A stretch of DNA of 64,000 bases, taken from Neelides folsomi. Lineage: Eukaryota; Arthropoda; Collembola; Neelipleona; Neelidae. The notes under the pieces are model-generated. The model was not told the DNA's origin. It did no database searches and saw only the letters and a program-made list of their open reading frames with translations. Below, in pieces: positions 37,801 to 49,244 of the stretch (position 1 is the first letter of the stretch; every line of letters begins with the position of its first letter). A program made the position numbers and the translations under genes. The stretch is taken from contig JAQGBZ010000012.1 of the NCBI GenBank assembly GCA_034687125.1, forward strand, positions 310,001 through 374,000, written 5' to 3'.

Positions 37801-40800
37801 GACATTTGACTATCTAACGGCACGCGTCCTGGACTAGTTGAGCCTGAGCCTGGATTGGTGTCCGATCCGCATCCAGCTCCAGCTGCTACTCTTTGCCCAG
37901 TTCGTCCAAACCGGAGAGCCTAAAATAAACAATTAAATTATTAATCATTTCCTCAAAAATTAATAATTTATCATTTCCCCATAATCATTTATTTATCATT
38001 GCTGCTAAATAAATAAAATATTTTTAAGAATTGATTACCCAGAATATCCACCGAATGAGATTCCAATACACTACAAAAACATGATCCTTCTTCCTCGTCC
38101 TTCGACCTCGGAGGGACGCAGAGGTGATTGGTCGATGGTCGAGAGTCGGAATTCGCCCGTCTACCTGTTCGTGAGGATGTTGGGCATGAGGACCTAAGTT
38201 GCCACCTCCGGGTTGGTAAGGGCTTGGAGGCGGCATCGAGTCCACATTCCTCTCTGAGTATCGGCGGGATGCGAAGCGTTTCCTTCGAGAGAGCCATTCT
38301 TCCTTCAGCTCCTCGCTGTCTTTAAGGCCAAAGAATGTCCGAGTTTCTCTCCTGATGTAGCTTTTGATTCTCGACCACCTCGTTGCCGAAAGATCGTTCG
38401 AGTTCCGGGAGTTGTTTTTCGACCCTCCACGTGAAGTTGAAGAACTGCCCTGATGAATGGTAGAAGTTCCGGCCGAAGTTCCTGGCACCAATCCAGCACA
38501 CGCCCGTCGTGGTGAGGGAATCGCACTGCTCCGCCTTTCATCATAAAAATGGGAATTGGAATTGAATTCAAAATCCTCCAAATCGTCACTCGCTCTTGAA
38601 AGGCGGAATGGTCGGAGTGGGACTCTTTCTTCTGGTGAGGGAGTTGGAGCAACTTTAGACATTATTTGCCTAAACCTTCTTGTCTCCTAACTTCACTAAT
38701 TTGATATTTATGAGACAATTAGTATTGAAATTAACTTTTCTTCTTAAATGGGGAGTTTATTATGTTTGGCCGAGACATTTTACAAAAAATAATCTCCCTG
38801 CTCCGCTGACTGGAGAAATGTGAATGAAGGGAGAATAAAGGGAAATGAAAGCAAACCATGCCGGAGGCTTTGGACCAAATGCATGGAAAGTTAAAAGCAG
38901 AATGAAAAAGGCAGAGCAAGGAGCTCGAGATTTATAATATTTATATCATATCAGATATACTTAAGAAGCATTAAGTTCCTAGAAATAATCTCCTTTACAT
39001 TGTGCTATACTATGCATTTATCTGTTTTCATTTTTTCATTCAAAAAATATTATAGTTTTTACATATTAATATCAATCAGTTTATCAACATTTACAGTTTT
39101 GATTTTTATTTCAACAAAGCAATATATAATTTATTTATATAAATCTATTCAAAAATGGTCCATTGAAATAATTATCAATTTCTCTTATGATTTGTTATTG
39201 ATTGTCATATTTGCCCTTATGTTTTTTCTGAGAATACTTTCAATTTTAAGATTTGATACAAATGCTAAGCTTTCAGAGATATTATGCATTTTATGATTTT
39301 ATGCCAATAAATATGTCCAGCTAATGTGTGTATTCCAAAGTCGTTATTAAAAAGTCCCCTAAAAGTTTACCTTAAGTGCTAATACCATTAATCTTGATTG
39401 GAACTAAATATAACATTGTTACACTTAATTTGTGAAATGGAATGAAAGCCCTTGTGAGCTCTTTGGAACATTACGGACGCACTGCAATTTGCATTGATTT
39501 AAATATTAACGACGAGGTTTCTCAATAAAGGGATTCGTAAAAGAGGTCTGAAGGGGTTGAATATTTATGAAATTTCGTGGCTCACCAAGCATTAGAAGAG
39601 TAGTCGTTGCTCCTCACGACACACGAAGGGAGGAGGTCGGGAATGCCGCCAGCCAGCGTCGATGCAGCCTGTGACTGATTTCCCTGAGGACTAATTGTTC
39701 CAAGTGAGATCCGCCTCTCCGAGCCGCAACTGAGGAGTGACCATTGTTCCGGATGCTGACTCGTCATCACCGCCTTGTCCGACATCTCCACCACTTCCTT
39801 GGGTTCCTTGACCGCCGATCCTCCTTTGAACTTCTGCTTCGCTGGGGTAATGCTCAGAGGATCGCTGCTACTCCCGAGTTCAATCGTCGACTTCAAAAGG
39901 GCCGGCCCCATAGAAGACACGGATATCTGAGATTGCGACGAAGACTCCGGACCAGGATGAAACTTGATCCTGTAACAATCCCTTCGTTCAATCACACCAA
40001 ATTAAATAACCATTTTTCCCATAATTACATCATTCTCCCAAATTCATCCATATTCAGTTAAAAAGAAAATTTAAAATCATAGTAAACTCATCTAAAGTGA
40101 TAAAATACTTGAAAATAAAAGTAGAACAGAGAGATTTTGTTTTACCTCGGTTGCGAAGACATGAGATTACTGCTCCCTGGATTTGAAGCTTCTGAGAGTG
40201 GAGGAGGTTGAAGGGGCCCTGCACTATTTGAACTGTCCAGTCGAATGAGTGAGATTGATCTGTCAATGAAGGCCTGTTGAGGAGACGAGGACCGTTGGAT
40301 TGTTGTTGGATTCGACCCCAATTGGAGCGCAGAGGAAGAGTAAATTCTGGGCTCATCGAGTCTGAGGATTGACCCTTGGGGCAACGGCGGCGGAGGAGCG
40401 TACGAGCGAAGATTGAGTGAAGGGCCGGCCGAGGGGCCATGCGGATGGAATCCAGAAGCTCCGGAAGGACTCTCGTAGATTTTCACCGAGTCGGGGACAT
40501 CTTGAGGAAAGGCGCGAGAGGAAGAAGGCTGGTTGTGTCTTGGATGACGGCTCATCGTCGTTGTGTAGTAAATATCACTCCTTGGGTCTCCATACGGAGA
40601 CTCGCCCTCGTAAGTAAACGTTGCATACGGACTCCCTCGCTTCCCATAGCAGCTCCGACTCAACGTCGCGCACGCTGGAACGTCTCTGTTCACACAACAA
40701 ACATTCAAAGGTTAAATCCAACAATTAAAATCCTAAAAAAATTAAATGATAAATTCAAAAAAACTAAAATATAGTAAACGTAAGTGGAATATTGAAAGTT

Positions 40801-41270
40801 AAACTCAAGTGTTCATAAATCGATTAAAAATTGGAAAAATCGTTTAAAAATTCCCCAATTGGTTTTCCTTATTAAAGCCAATCTTAAGAAATCAAACCAA
40901 GCATTTATTTTTTTTAAATAATGGGGTCGACGGCCTTTGGTTACCTGTATTGCAGAGGCGGGTGCGGGATTGTATTGAAATGTGATGAAGAAGGGTGTGA
41001 GGCCGGGACCGAGGGAGCGTGATAGAATTGATGGCAGCAAGGTGGAGGTCCATATTCTACGAGATTCCGTCCGCCGCCCCCATATGGGGAACTTCTTGTG
41101 TAGGTCCTGGTGGGCGGGAGGCCAAAGGACTCTGACATCCCCATGGAGGACGAGGGTTGTTGGTGATGGCCTCTGCTTGGTGAGTACTCCCTCGTGTACC
41201 TGTACCGAGGAGCTCCGGACCCTCTGGAGGCGTAGTAGCTCCCATACTCCTCTTCGTCTGGGGCCTTCAT
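34843..41270 (-). CDS. iRhom: Inactive rhomboid protein (iRhom; rhomboid-5 family)
   Basis: This multi-span ER/Golgi pseudoprotease binds single-span clients, notably ADAM17 and EGF ligands, and controls their exit or degradation. Thirteen exons close in phase: 41270-40945, 40685-40146, 39969-39586, 38669-38039, 37919-37657, 37541-37163, 37085-36924, 36317-36232, 36167-36041, 35979-35842, 35770-35531, 35379-35132 and 35038-34843, giving about 1239 residues. A long disordered Ser/Pro-rich cytoplasmic N-terminus carries the conserved [18 protein letters not shown] and [10 protein letters not shown]. Then come the first membrane span ([18 protein letters not shown]), the Cys-rich iRhom homology loop ([50 protein letters not shown]) and the rhomboid core. 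The catalytic-serine region reads [10 protein letters not shown] instead of GxSG, with the family Pro and no Ser; the later DNFAHLSGF His remains. Introns of about 60 bases flank 36041-36167. Confidence 0.96.
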
Positions 41271-42872
41271 GGTGTGGGCGGACGAAGGGTCCTACAAATC
41301 TTCTTCCCTCTCCGCCACCCAACCCATCTGAGAAGTGCGAACCCAATCCCTCCTTCCTACATTTCGAGTTCCAGGGCCCGCCCGAGTGGTCCGAGTACCG
41401 CCGAGATGGCCTTAATTCCAATGACTGGGGGGAACGGGGTGAAAAAGGCCCAGCCCAAGCTGGTCTTTCTACTTAGAGGACTGTAGTTTATCAACAAGAT
41501 CCTTTGGAGAACCTGGAACTTATCCCACTTTGGGTCTCCCCGAATTTCCCTATCCCCATATCGATTTTTCGGGAGTGGTGCATGTGCAGTCGATTGCCTC
41601 CTGATATATTTAGACGGCGGCTAACCCAGGCTCCCCTACCCTCAAACTCCACAGTCCACTCCTTCGCTTCCTCTCATCCGGACTCCGGAGGTAATGTGAG
41701 AAACGACGTGAGAGGACTTCGATACCATATTGCTCTTTCTTATTATGCAAAAACACGGTCTGATTATGAATCGGACCAAGGGAACCAAGACACATACTTA
41801 ATGGTTTTTTACTCATCGGGCGTTTAATTCCATTACTTTACACTGTATACTTAAGTACAACTTCCAGGTCCGCTTTTTGTATCGACTCATCTCCATTCTC
41901 CGAGTAGCCTTTGTCATGTCATATTTATAAGAATGAAATTATGATAATGCTAAAACCTTTTAAGCGCTCAATTATAATGGTAGACCCGCTAATTTTTTAT
42001 TGTGTAGATTTGAATCCCGAATATTTTTGGATCTTTAACTCTTTGTAGTATTTGTAGTTTGTCGTAAGTTACTTAATTGGTTTCCCACCTTCAACAAACA
42101 AAGAGCTACTGCCAAAGAGAATATACTATTTAATGACATCACCATTTTCCTTTTTCAGAATCCAAATTATGCATTTGTTATTTTAATATATAAATAAATA
42201 ATAAGAATATAATACATACAGCGTGTTTACTTTGTAGTGTTCTTTTCGAGATCATACTAATACTTTCATACTTACATACTATTAATAATGTATTATATTC
42301 TAAAGGAAACGATTCCGCTTTCTATATTGTGCATTCAAACACTTGGGTAATTTAAACATTTTTACATAACTATTTGCTGTTCTCCAAACAGAAACACATC
42401 CCCATTTTAAGTATTTTTGCCATAAACTTTGAGTAATACCTACTACTTACATTCACTCACTCAGACTTGATTAGAGTTTATAGAGATTAGAGCTATTACA
42501 TAGTCATTACATTATTCTCATTAAAGCTTTTAAAAACTTTCAATTATAATTACATATTAATTAATATAATAAAATTGTTAATGTTCTCAATATTCATTCA
42601 ATCAGCGATTGATATACAAGGTATAAACAAAATGTGATAAATGGCATTCATATATTTAATAACGATTAATTTGAAGTATTTAAACATTATATTTAAGTAG
42701 TTGGAGAATATTGCGCTACAAACTATGTACTTTCTAATGTTAAATATAAATAGGTACACACGGGTAATATCATTGGCTTCGCCACAAACTATATTCAATG
42801 AAAATATTGGCATTAAATGTGTAATTATGAATTAAAATTGATAATTGAAAGTGCAAGTTAAAGAAGGAGTTT
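41271..42872. other. Divergent intergenic region between iRhom and the acidic protein gene
   Basis: The first 300 bases upstream of iRhom are less AT-rich than the rest and are probably promoter and 5' untranslated sequence. The remainder is AT-rich. No coding region is supported. Confidence 0.5.
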
Positions 42873-45800
42873 ATGGCCAAAATGAGACACCTTTGGCTAG
42901 CGAACTCCTTTGTTCTTTTCCTATTTTTAATAGGATACGAAAAACACTTTGGGACAACAAAAGGTATTTTTTTATTATTATTTAAAACACCATATAGCCG
43001 ATTACTGGTAATACTATAATAATAAAATATCATAGAATTTTAAACTATAATTAAAATGAGGGTGAAACAAATATGAGTAATATTTTAAATATGTAGTAAA
43101 TTTTAATAAAAGAACATTGTTAGCATAATTTATTTAATCATTGAATTTTCTTATCAAGTTTCATCAGAAGCAATTTCATCTTCGTTTTTTCGAAAAAGAA
43201 TCACTAGCTTTAAAGGTCATGGACGAGGAATAATTGACAATTTACTAATAAGGAACAAAAGAGAAGATGTCCTTAGTCGAATTGCAGATCCAATTGAGAA
43301 AGGGAACAAGGAAGTATCAGTTGATCAGCTTCAGAATAAGCAAAGAAGCATGGTGGGTTTAATGGGACGACAAGGATTGATACAGGAGAAAGGGCTAATC
43401 AGGAAAAAGAGAGAAGACGGTGCTAGTTTTGTCCAAACTCTTGCACAATATCTTACAATGCAAGAATCTGGATCTAAAAAAGTTGGTGAAACGGCAAAAG
43501 AAGGTAAATACAATACAGGTGATTAATTTTAAACACTTTCAAAACTTTCATTTTATTTATCACCTAGCTTGAATTAAATGCGATTTATTATGCTCCTCTC
43601 CTCCACATCAATCAATCTCTCTATGCGCCAATACTGATTTAAGGTATTTCATAAAATATGGTTCTAATATGCATATCTGGTTTATGAACTAGGCGTTTTT
43701 GGTCTTCTTCTTGGACAAGCGCCCATTGTCAGTGACTTGAAACGTTCGTGTTTACAAAATAAATGTGCATTTATTTAGTATTTTTTTAATTAATTAGTTT
43801 TTTTTATTTTCAAGCGCTCATACCTATCGTCAACTCTTTGTTGTTTGGACCGAAAGAGGATAAAAAGAAAGAGGAAGCTAAGCCGGAAATAGACCCAAGT
43901 GGAACTGTGATCACTCGAGAAAAAAAACACAAAACAACAAGGTCAGAAAAGAGTAGCAATTATAATAAGTCAAGTAATGGAGATAGCAACGAAGGTGGAG
44001 ACAATAGGAGGAGAAAGAAGAGAAGTCCAGGTATTGTATTGGACAATTAATCTTAATATTAATTGGTATATTTAAAAACACAAATTAAACAATTGTTTTC
44101 AACTGATAAATCTTTCTCAAATTATAGCGGGTGGCGCTACTGATCTTCTTGTTGGAAATGCTCCCATAAAAGACGATCTAAAAAGTTAGCATTTTACAGT
44201 TTATTTATACTATCAACGATATCAATAATACGTACTCCACCAAGTTATGTAATAAATAATTTATTATTATTATACTATCCTCACCATTGCATTGTATTGA
44301 GTGAATAGGTAAAATAGCTAATGGGAACATTAAAGTTGTGCATTACTCTTAGGTGTTGTGCCAATTATCGATGTACTCTTATTTGGCCCAACTACAACCA
44401 AGAAAACGACTCCAAAGCCTGTATATCTTGAAAGTGAAGAAACAATTACTAAAACAAAAAAGACAAAGACGCAAATTAAAACTGCAAAGAAGGAAAAGCA
44501 AAAGCCTACAACCAAAAAGCCTGCAACCAAAAAACCAACAACAACTAAGAAACCGAAAACAACAAAGATGACTACTGCTGAAAAAGTCAAAACAAAGAAA
44601 ATGACCAAAAGCCCAGGAAAAATGGTAACAACAATGAGTACAGAAGATCCAAGAGTTCCCACTACAACAACTAAAACAACAGGAGGCTTAGGATCCGAAG
44701 ATGATACGACCACAATCACGACAATGAGCCCTGGCTCTGGCGATAATGATAAATCCACTATGCCACCTGGTGAACCAAAACACTCAGACGATGAATACGA
44801 AGATGAAACAACAACAATGAGCGCTACAAACAGTCCCGGTGGCAATGACGGTGACAATATGGGAACAACTGGTGGTGGAAATGATGGTGACAATATGGGA
44901 ACAACTGGAAATGGAATGACCACAGCGTCCGATGATGAATATGAAGATGATACAATAACTGTTTTAACAACTGCAGGTTTCGATGGTGGAAATGACAATG
45001 ATGGGGAAAATACAACACCGAGTGGGAATTCTAATCAAAATACTACTGGAGGAACTGATTCTGAAGGTAATCCAACTCCATGTCCAGGTGAGGGTTCTGA
45101 TAGAGACATTTCAGATTCCGAGGATGATCCAAATTCATTAACTACACCACAGCCAGGTCCTGATAAAGAAAAGGATAAATCAGATTCCGATAAAGACAAA
45201 GAAGATTCAGATAATGAAGACTCAGACAACGATAAGGATCAATCAGATTCTGATAAGGAAAAAGATAATCCAGACGGGAAAACAACATCGAAGCCAATTT
45301 CGGGTATTAATCAAACAACTAGACCTAATAAAGATTGCCCAGAAGGAGATTGTGATTATAACGAATCAGATTCTGATAAAGACAAGGATAAGTCAGATTC
45401 GGATGATAAAGACAAAGATAAATCGGATTCTGATAAAGACAAAGAAGATTCAGACAATGAAGACTCAGACAACAATAAAGATCAATCAGATTCTGATAAG
45501 GGAAAAGATGATTCAGACAAAAAAACAACATCAAAATCAATTTCCGGTATTAATCAAACGACTAGACCTAGTAAAGATTGCCCAGAAGGAGATTGTGATT
45601 ATAACGATCCAGATAAAGACAAGGACAAATCAGATTCGGATAAAGAAAAAGATCAATCAGATCCGGATAAAGACAAAGAAGATTCAGATAATGAAGACAC
45701 AGACAACGATAAAGATCAATCAGATTCTGATAAAGACAAGGACAAGTCAGATAAAGACAAGTTAGATAAAGACAATGATGATAAAGACAAATCTGATAAA

Positions 45801-47155
45801 GACAAGTCAGATAAAGACAATGATGACAAAGATAAAGACAAAGATAATCCAGATTTGGATTCAGACGAAAAAACTACAAATCCTTTCACTGGAAAAAAGA
45901 CGACTCGTTCTGGGAAAAATTGTCCAGATGGAGATTGTGATTATAACGGTGGTGATTCCGATGGAGCTAATAAATCGTCGACATCGAGTTCTAATGGCAA
46001 AGGTACTACAGGAAAAGAGAGAGAAAAGGATTCAGACTCAGGTCGAAACACTACTCCTAGTTCAGATTCTAAGAAAAAAACTACTCCTTCTGGGAAAAAT
46101 TGTCCAGATGGAGATTGTAATTATGATAATGATGATGATACCGATGATGATAATAAATTGTCAACATCGAGTTCTAATGGCAAAGGCAATTCAGAAAAAG
46201 GGAAAGACAAAGATTCAGGTCGAAAAACTACCCCTAGTTCAGATTCTAAGAAAAAAACTACTCCTAATAAACAATGTCTAGATGAAATATGCGATTATGA
46301 CGATAATTCTGATGGATCCGATCAAAAAAAGGCTAGTATGAATCCTGATAATGATAAAAATAAGAAAAAAACACCTTCAGATTCTAGTAATGGAAAAGGC
46401 AAAACAACGCCAAGTTCTAAGAAAAAATTGCAATGCACTGAAGATGGAGATTGCGACTACGATAATGACTCTGATAATGACAAAGATTCGGATAAGAATA
46501 AAACTCCAGATCCAAATCAAAGGAATAAAACACCATCGGGTTCAGGTTCTGATGACGACTCTAAGAAAAAAACTTCCCCTAGTAAAGGGAATATGGCTGA
46601 TAAAGGTTGCGACGAATTTGGTAACCCTACTACACCACCTTATTTAGATGATTCAGATGATGAAAATGCAATAGAAGATCCATCCAAGATGAAAACCAGC
46701 TCTAGATCTGATAACGATAATGGAAAAAAGACAACTCAAAGTTCAGGTATAAAACTATTTACATTCTTATGAGAATTTGGTCAAAGTCGTGAATCTAATT
46801 AGTAATTAATACCACAGATTCAAATAAAAAAACCACTGCGGCTAAGAAAAAAGGTATACAAAGTATCACTATATTTATTATTAACGTTTAAACTAATGAT
46901 CTAATGAGTATAAAATTAACGATAGAAGATGACGATCCTTTTGCTTCCTTTTTCACAACTGCGAAACCCAAATCAACCAAAGACAATAAAGGAGAATGTG
47001 TTTGTCGCATTGAGATGAAAGATGGCTCAAAGGGAGGTCAATGTGAGCCTAAAAAGGCAAACGAGGAAGACGAGGATGACGCTTACAGTCGAAGAAGGAA
47101 GAGGGAAGTTCAATTGAATTTTGGCTTTGATTTTGATTACGAAGACTTTGAATGA
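42873..47155 (+). CDS. Secreted acidic Ser/Asp/Lys-rich proprotein with duplicated LLFGP modules
   Basis: I do not recognise the family. Eight exons close in phase: 42873-42963, 43159-43503, 43693-43743, 43815-44030, 44128-44184, 44353-46746, 46818-46853 and 46926-47155, giving about 1139 residues. A hydrophobic start (LANSFVLFLFLIGY) looks like a signal peptide. Basic cleavage-like sites follow (RNKRED, RKKRED, RRRKKRSP, and near the C-terminus RRRKREV). Exons 3-4 and 5-6 each encode one copy of a module of the form LL-x-G-x-AP-I-x2-DLK-x3-P-I-x3-LLFGP. The large exon is Thr-rich and mucin-like at first, then dominated by SDSDKDK-type repeats, with about six Cys pairs of the form C-P-[ED]-G-D-C-D-Y. 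Many Ser-Asp-x-[Asp/Glu] sites suit casein-kinase-like phosphorylation in the secretory pathway. An extracellular calcium-binding matrix role is inference. The second in-frame ATG at 42882 could be the true start. Confidence 0.83.
45109..46640 (+). repeat. Coding Ser-Asp-Lys repeat array with Cys-pair spacers
   Basis: Inside the large exon, repeats of SDSDKDKEDSDNEDSDNDKDQ type occur in longer units of roughly 240 bases. Each begins with a TSKPISGINQTTRP-like segment and the C-P-E-G-D-C pair; copies start near 45285, 45525 and 45865. Later units near 46080, 46255 and 46420 are shorter and more diverged. The array looks like recent unequal-crossing-over growth and should be length-polymorphic. 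Confidence 0.75.
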
Positions 47156-47659
47156 TAATGATAATCCCAAACGATTAAAACTTGAGAAATTAAAGAATTT
47201 ATATTATTTAGTTCATTTTTTTTGTTTATACTGAATTATTATAAAATGGTATATGCCTAATATGTATGCTAGATATTTATATCGGTGGTATACAACTTAT
47301 ATAGCATAGTCATTGTACAAAATATTTATGAAAGCTAATTTTTTTGAAAAGAAACATTCCTAAATAAATAGGAACACATTTATTTTTATACTCATAAATA
47401 ACTACATAAAATTGAAATTTCAAGTTTGTAACTTATGTATCATGATTTATAATGCTTAAATGTAATTATAATATGAATTGAACAATATAAGTAAATACTA
47501 ACTTTTAGCTTTCTAACATTAAGTACAGATATTATAAATTAATTAAGTCAGCAGAGGTTAAATAAATAATGAATATTTACATTAAAAAATTAGTATCCAA
47601 CTATCAGTAGATAAATATTGTGCACTTGTCTGGAAAAATGATTTTCATCATATGAAAAT
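47156..47659. other. Convergent 3' intergenic region
   Basis: This AT-rich stretch separates the 3' ends of the acidic-protein gene and survivin. No coding signal is seen. Confidence 0.5.
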
Positions 47660-48461
47660 TCACAATGACATATCTGTAATTTTCGCGACAAGTTGATTAT
47701 TTGAAAGTTCAACTCGGTGTTTCTACAAATAAAAGAATTATATCACATTATGCATTGCATCATTTACTATTATTACATAGTATAGTAGAATAAAAATTAA
47801 TGCTTTGTTAGCTATAATGAATGCATACCATTTCAGCAGTTTGCTTCGCAGCAGCAAGTTTGAGAATATCTCTCATTTTGTAACTGTCTGGATATTGCGG
47901 CCGTCCGAGTTTAACGAGGGCACAATCTTTATTCGCAGCAGTATGTAACATCCTGTGTAAATTAATAATATAAAATTTAACTTATTTAGATAGTTAGTGA
48001 ATGAGGTACAATTTAAATCTTGAAGATTATTTAAATTGTTAAAATAAAATAAGCTTTACCAAGGGTCAGAGTGTGCCGTCAAATCTTCAATAGATATTGA
48101 GCAGACAACACAATTCGCTTTGAGACGTCGATTTTCACCTTGTCCTTCGCTCATATTTTTAAAGCCACAAATGGCGAGCTGCAATGTCAAATACATTCAG
48201 AAATGAATGTTTTATCATTTTAATTTATACTTTTGAAAATTTTTAATTATAATACAATAATTAAAATTTCTATCAAGAATATAAATTGAATAATTATTAA
48301 ATTATTACGTTATGAGGATTGCATGTGTCTAATTTTCTTTGAAAAGGCCACGAATCTCGAAATGTTTCAATTCTTTCTTGGAAAAATAATCCTTCAAATG
48401 GAGATTCTCTTTTCGGCTTTTTTCCTTTAGTTTGTCCCTTTTTAGCCAATTTACGTGGCAT
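47660..48461 (-). CDS. BIRC5: Survivin-like single-BIR protein (BIRC5/deterin)
   Basis: Survivin is the chromosomal passenger complex subunit that directs Aurora B to centromeres and midzone, and can restrain apoptosis. Four exons close in phase: 48461-48309, 48178-48060, 47952-47820 and 47722-47660, giving about 155 residues, near the usual 142. The single BIR domain has the N-terminal RIETFRDSWPF, the LAICGF core, and the full zinc set C-x2-C-x16-H-x6-C in CVVCSISIEDLT, DPWMLH and ANKDC. A C-terminal helical extension (LKLAAAKQTAEMKHRVELSN) follows, as in survivin, and there is no RING or UBC domain. The sequence between GF and the zinc Cys has an insertion (SEGQGENRR). If the last donor is not used, reading through gives a shorter C-terminus. 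The gene is head to head with HRS. Confidence 0.86.
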
Positions 48462-49244
48462 GTTGATTTATAAAATATATAAGTAATCGGATTTAAATAA
48501 TCAAATCTTTTCCATTGAATAATTAATTATAATTTGAATACTCAAATTAAGATGTAAGGATTTGTTGATGGTAATTTAAATGTAAATAAAATTTTAATTA
48601 ACTTTTAAGTTAACCAAATAACGAAAAGACAAAAAACAAAACTCAATTGAAACGGAAAGAAAACGAAACGATGAAACGAAACGAAAACCGAAAACGGAAA
48701 ATAAAACAACGAATTTTCCAGTGGGAAAGTTTTAAATTTGAAAGATTGCAGGAACCTCACGATGTTTTAGTCTCTAGTTTATTTTCACATTTAATCCGCC
48801 CATGATTGGTTAACAATTCTTATATTGCATATTACATTGATAAGGGTATTGCCTATTTGAGTGATTCATCCAATGACTTTTATTTTCACTCAAATATTGA
48901 AGTTAGTGAATTACCAAATTGTAAATTGTCCATTTGTTTTTTAATCTTGATTGCCCGAATATTTAGTTATTTTATCTTTCGGAAAACTACAAGTCCAATT
49001 TAATACCGCACCTGTTACCGACAATTTTAAATTCATTTTTACCCGACGTATCGCCGAGCAGTTTCATCATTCTGAAAAGGTAAATTACTGAAAATTATTA
49101 GCTCTACTTTTTAATAAAAAAAACTAAAAGAACAATTCTGAGCATTATTTTTAATTGCTTACCATAAATGTTTAATTTGATTCTCATATATTTTAAAATA
49201 GGAAACAATTTATCGTCCACTTTTAAAGATTTCATATCCTTAAA
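48462..49244. promoter_or_regulatory. Shared divergent promoter interval, survivin/HRS
   Basis: About 780 bases separate the two divergent start codons. A purine-rich, GAAACGAAA-repeating stretch lies at about 48635-48710. The interval must hold both promoters and 5' untranslated regions. No specific element can be named with confidence. Confidence 0.4.

Noticed and set aside
39000-39296. Hydrophobic 98-codon plus-strand frame
   Set aside because: It lies in a minus-strand iRhom intron; its Phe/Ile-rich composition is what TTT/ATT-rich DNA yields by chance.
44330-44998. 222-codon minus-strand open frame, Val/Ser/Pro-rich
   Set aside because: It is the antisense of the Thr- and Asp-rich repeats of the acidic-protein exon; codon bias of the sense strand creates it.
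45214-46647. Three plus-strand frames rich in Ile/Lys/Gln
   Set aside because: They are out-of-frame shadows of the same GAT/AAA-rich repeats; the frame with signal peptide and closed splice phases is the real one.
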